From contig DCZC01000018.1 of NCBI GenBank assembly GCA_002331565.1, positions 1 through 16,340 on the forward strand: a stretch of DNA of 16,340 nucleotides. Reading direction: 5' to 3'. Made by a program: the position numbers and the translations under genes. The notes beneath the pieces were generated by a model that saw nothing but the letters and a program-made list of their open reading frames with translations, did no database searches and was not told where the DNA came from. Below are positions 14,869-16,340 of the stretch, in pieces; position 1 is the stretch's first letter; every line of letters starts with the position of its first letter. The DNA is from Gemmatimonas sp. UBA2094. GTDB lineage: Bacteria > Gemmatimonadota > Gemmatimonadetes > Gemmatimonadales > Gemmatimonadaceae.

Positions 14869-15602
14869 ACGCCGTGAGTCCCCGTCGTACGCTCGTCACC
14901 GGGGCGTCGCGCCCGCTCGGCGTGGAGCTGGTGCGGCAGAGCCTCATTCGCGGCGATAGGGTGTATGCCTGCTGTCGGAACCCCGCGCGCGTCCCCATTC
15001 TGGCCGATCTGCGGGCCGAGTTTGGTGGGCTCGAACTCTTGCCGCTCGATCCGGCCGATGCGTCGAGTGTGGCCGACGTCGTGCCGGTGCTCGAGAGCCT
15101 CACTGACTCGCTCGATCTGCTGGTGATCGGGCCGGCCGAGCCGGGGCAGCACGAATCGCTGGCCACGGCCGAGCGCGACGAACAGCTGCCGTCACTCACG
15201 GGCAGCGGGCTCACCGAGCATCTGCGGCGGCACGCGGTGGCCCCGCTGCTGCTCATCCGCACGTTGCTTCCCTGGCTGATGAAGGGCGACAAGGCGCGCG
15301 TACTCGTGGTGAACACGTGGCTCGGATCGCTGGCGGGCAAGTCGCAGGGTGGTGATTACGCCACCTGCGCGAGTGGGTCGGCGCTCAACATGTACATGCG
15401 TACGTTGGCGCACGATCTCGCCGACGAAGACATCACCGTGCTGCTCGGCAACCCGGGCAACTACGCCACAACTCCCGACGGGCCGGTGTTCAAGGTGCCG
15501 ATAGACGACGCAGCCCTTGGCCTGCTCATGCAGATCGAGCGTCTGCCGCGGGAGCGGACCGGTTCATTTCTCGACTGGACCGGGGCTGAACGGGCGTGGT
15601 AA
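14865..15602 (+). CDS. SDR-fold protein lacking catalytic residues (C-factor-like)
   Basis: Predicted 245-residue SDR-fold protein related to the C-factor/CsgA group. The nucleotide-binding loop is present (TGASRPLG, 12-19) and the C-terminal region matches the group (LGNPGNYATTPDGP, then GSFLDWTGAERAW). Aligned without gaps on the family's YRMSKAALN block, the sequence reads TCASGSALN: catalytic Tyr is Thr167 and catalytic Lys is Gly171. The Ser position is Thr151 within VVNTWLGS, and the NNAG-type motif is replaced by VIGPAEPG. All four tetrad positions seem changed while the fold is kept, so a dinucleotide-binding or scaffold role is more likely than redox catalysis. Its GTG start overlaps the thrC stop by four bases, indicating coupling to threonine biosynthesis. 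Confidence 0.85.
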   Translation: MNAVSPRRTLVTGASRPLGVELVRQSLIRGDRVYACCRNPARVPILADLRAEFGGLELLPLDPADASSVADVVPVLESLTDSLDLLVIGPAEPGQHESLATAERDEQLPSLTGSGLTEHLRRHAVAPLLLIRTLLPWLMKGDKARVLVVNTWLGSLAGKSQGGDYATCASGSALNMYMRTLAHDLADEDITVLLGNPGNYATTPDGPVFKVPIDDAALGLLMQIERLPRERTGSFLDWTGAERAW

Positions 15603-15610
15603 GCCCCACC

Positions 15611-15639
15611 GCGCCGCCACGGATCACCCGCGGCGGCGC
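15611..15639. terminator. Candidate bidirectional terminator hairpin
   Basis: GCGCCGCC (15611-15618) and GGCGGCGC (15632-15639) form an 8-bp GC-only stem with a 13-base loop between the convergent stops at 15602 and 15624. It overlaps the last codons of the minus-strand gene, and no T-run follows on either strand. Confidence 0.3.
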
Positions 15640-16340
15640 CGCTCGAGCTGTTCCTGCATCTTCGCCCGCTGCTCTGCGAGCAACGCGCTCTGAATGGAAT
15701 CGGCGCGCTGCCGTTGGAAAGGGTCGAGGAGCGCCCGTGCCTTGTCGCCGTACGCCTGCTGAATGTCTTCGAGCCGCGCGACGAGCGCGCGTGCGGTATC
15801 CGGCAGGAACCGCACGTCGCCCACGCCGGGACCGTCTGTCCCCTCCTCCCCCTCATCGCGCGGATCCGCTCCGCGAGCCGTACCGCCCCGGCCGCCCATG
15901 CCGCCACGCATGCCCGGACCGCCCGGGCCACCCTGCGGCGCACGGGCCATACCATCGCCCAGCACCGTCTTGAGCGAGGAGAAGAGCGGCTTCTGCAGCT
16001 GCTCCACGTCCTTGCGATACTGCTTGATGGAGTCCTCCTGCGGTTTGGTGAGCGCCAGCGGTTTCTTGTGATCGAGCAGGAACACGAGCGAGTTGGCCTC
16101 GTGAAGCCGCTGCTTCATCATGTCGGCCGGAGATTTGCGAGTGCCGCGTCCCGGCGGGCCGCCACGCATGCCGCCGCGGCCCATGCCGCCACCCATGCCG
16201 CCCCGCATCCCACCCATCCCCCCCATGCCCCCCATCCCACCCATCTGGGCGCTGGCGGTTGCCGGCCATGCGAGGGACAAGGCGGAAACCATCGTCGCGC
16301 CCGCCGCGCAGTGCCGGAAACGCGCGGCGTGCTGGGCTAG
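15624..16340 (-). CDS. Secreted Gly/Met-rich helical protein, probably 5'-truncated
   Basis: Envelope protein of at least 222 residues. A hydrophobic signal segment ends in ATASAQ. An ATG at 16292 is possible, but that start gives a signal peptide with no basic residue; the frame stays open to the window edge and the codons upstream encode Arg and His (RFRHCAAGAT), so the true start probably lies outside. After the signal comes a GGM/RGGM low-complexity stretch, a helical segment with an LALTKPQ pattern (HKKPLALTKPQEDSIKQYRKDVEQLQ), a second Gly/Met/Arg linker and a C-terminal helix rich in Gln and Arg. The LxLTxxQ-type helices recall Spy/CpxP-like periplasmic proteins, but the match is weak. 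Methionine clusters could bind metal such as copper. The stop converges with the SDR-fold gene, 21 bases apart. Confidence 0.75.
   Translation of the reverse strand, partial: LAQHAARFRHCAAGATMVSALSLAWPATASAQMGGMGGMGGMGGMRGGMGGGMGRGGMRGGPPGRGTRKSPADMMKQRLHEANSLVFLLDHKKPLALTKPQEDSIKQYRKDVEQLQKPLFSSLKTVLGDGMARAPQGGPGGPGMRGGMGGRGGTARGADPRDEGEEGTDGPGVGDVRFLPDTARALVARLEDIQQAYGDKARALLDPFQRQRADSIQSALLAEQRAKMQEQLERRRRG
16158..16244 (-). repeat. GGM-type low-complexity repeat
   Basis: About 29 codons made almost only of Gly, Met and Arg, beginning with four tandem GGM units right after the signal peptide of the secreted protein. On the DNA level these are near-perfect 9-base units, prone to length variation by slippage. 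Confidence 0.75.

Overview
This window looks like a housekeeping-plus-accessory chromosomal segment of a high-GC Gram-negative bacterium. A lipoprotein with a lipobox, a TonB-dependent outer-membrane receptor and a Sec-type periplasmic Gly/Met-rich protein show an outer membrane. The mix of a HmuY-like lipoprotein/TonB receptor pair, a short-form alpha-glucan phosphorylase, a DUF3536-type GH57 protein and a fused aspartokinase-homoserine dehydrogenase fits Gemmatimonadota (Gemmatimonas-like). That assignment is inference from gene content and composition; nothing here is taxonomically decisive.

Layout. (1) 1-1035: the 3' part of an unrecognised protein (+), convergent with a small hypothetical protein (-). 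(2) 1036-2181: about 1.1 kb without a convincing gene. It holds two perfect, inverted DnaA boxes flanking a GAAA-loop hairpin, a possible structured RNA segment, and a 70-bp island of about 31% GC. (3) 2182-2943: a catalytically intact SDR (-), divergent from a HmuY-like lipoprotein and a TonB-dependent receptor (+, overlapping TGATG). Three perfect inverted repeats sit near the divergent promoter region. A 15-bp perfect hairpin followed by TTTT lies inside the receptor's signal-peptide codons. (4) 6348-6562: a convergent intergenic region packed with inverted and direct repeats. (5) 6563-10792 (-): alpha-glucan phosphorylase followed by a GH57/DUF3536 protein, with a small ORF between them that resembles a glycosyltransferase C-terminal end. 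(6) 10949-15602 (+): thrA-type aspartokinase/homoserine dehydrogenase, thrC and an SDR-fold protein, tightly packed with 2-nt spacing and a 4-nt overlap. The last gene has lost the SDR catalytic residues. (7) 15624-16340 (-): a secreted Gly/Met-rich protein, probably 5'-truncated by the window edge.

How they work together. The lipoprotein and receptor probably form a surface capture-and-import pair for haem or another iron source. The glg pair handles storage or malto-oligosaccharide breakdown. The thr genes carry aspartate to aspartyl phosphate, aspartate semialdehyde to homoserine, and phosphohomoserine to threonine; homoserine kinase is not in the cluster. The most interesting signals are the DnaA-box pair in the large gene-free region, the terminator-like hairpin inside the TonB receptor's signal-peptide codons, and the pseudo-SDR translationally coupled to thrC.
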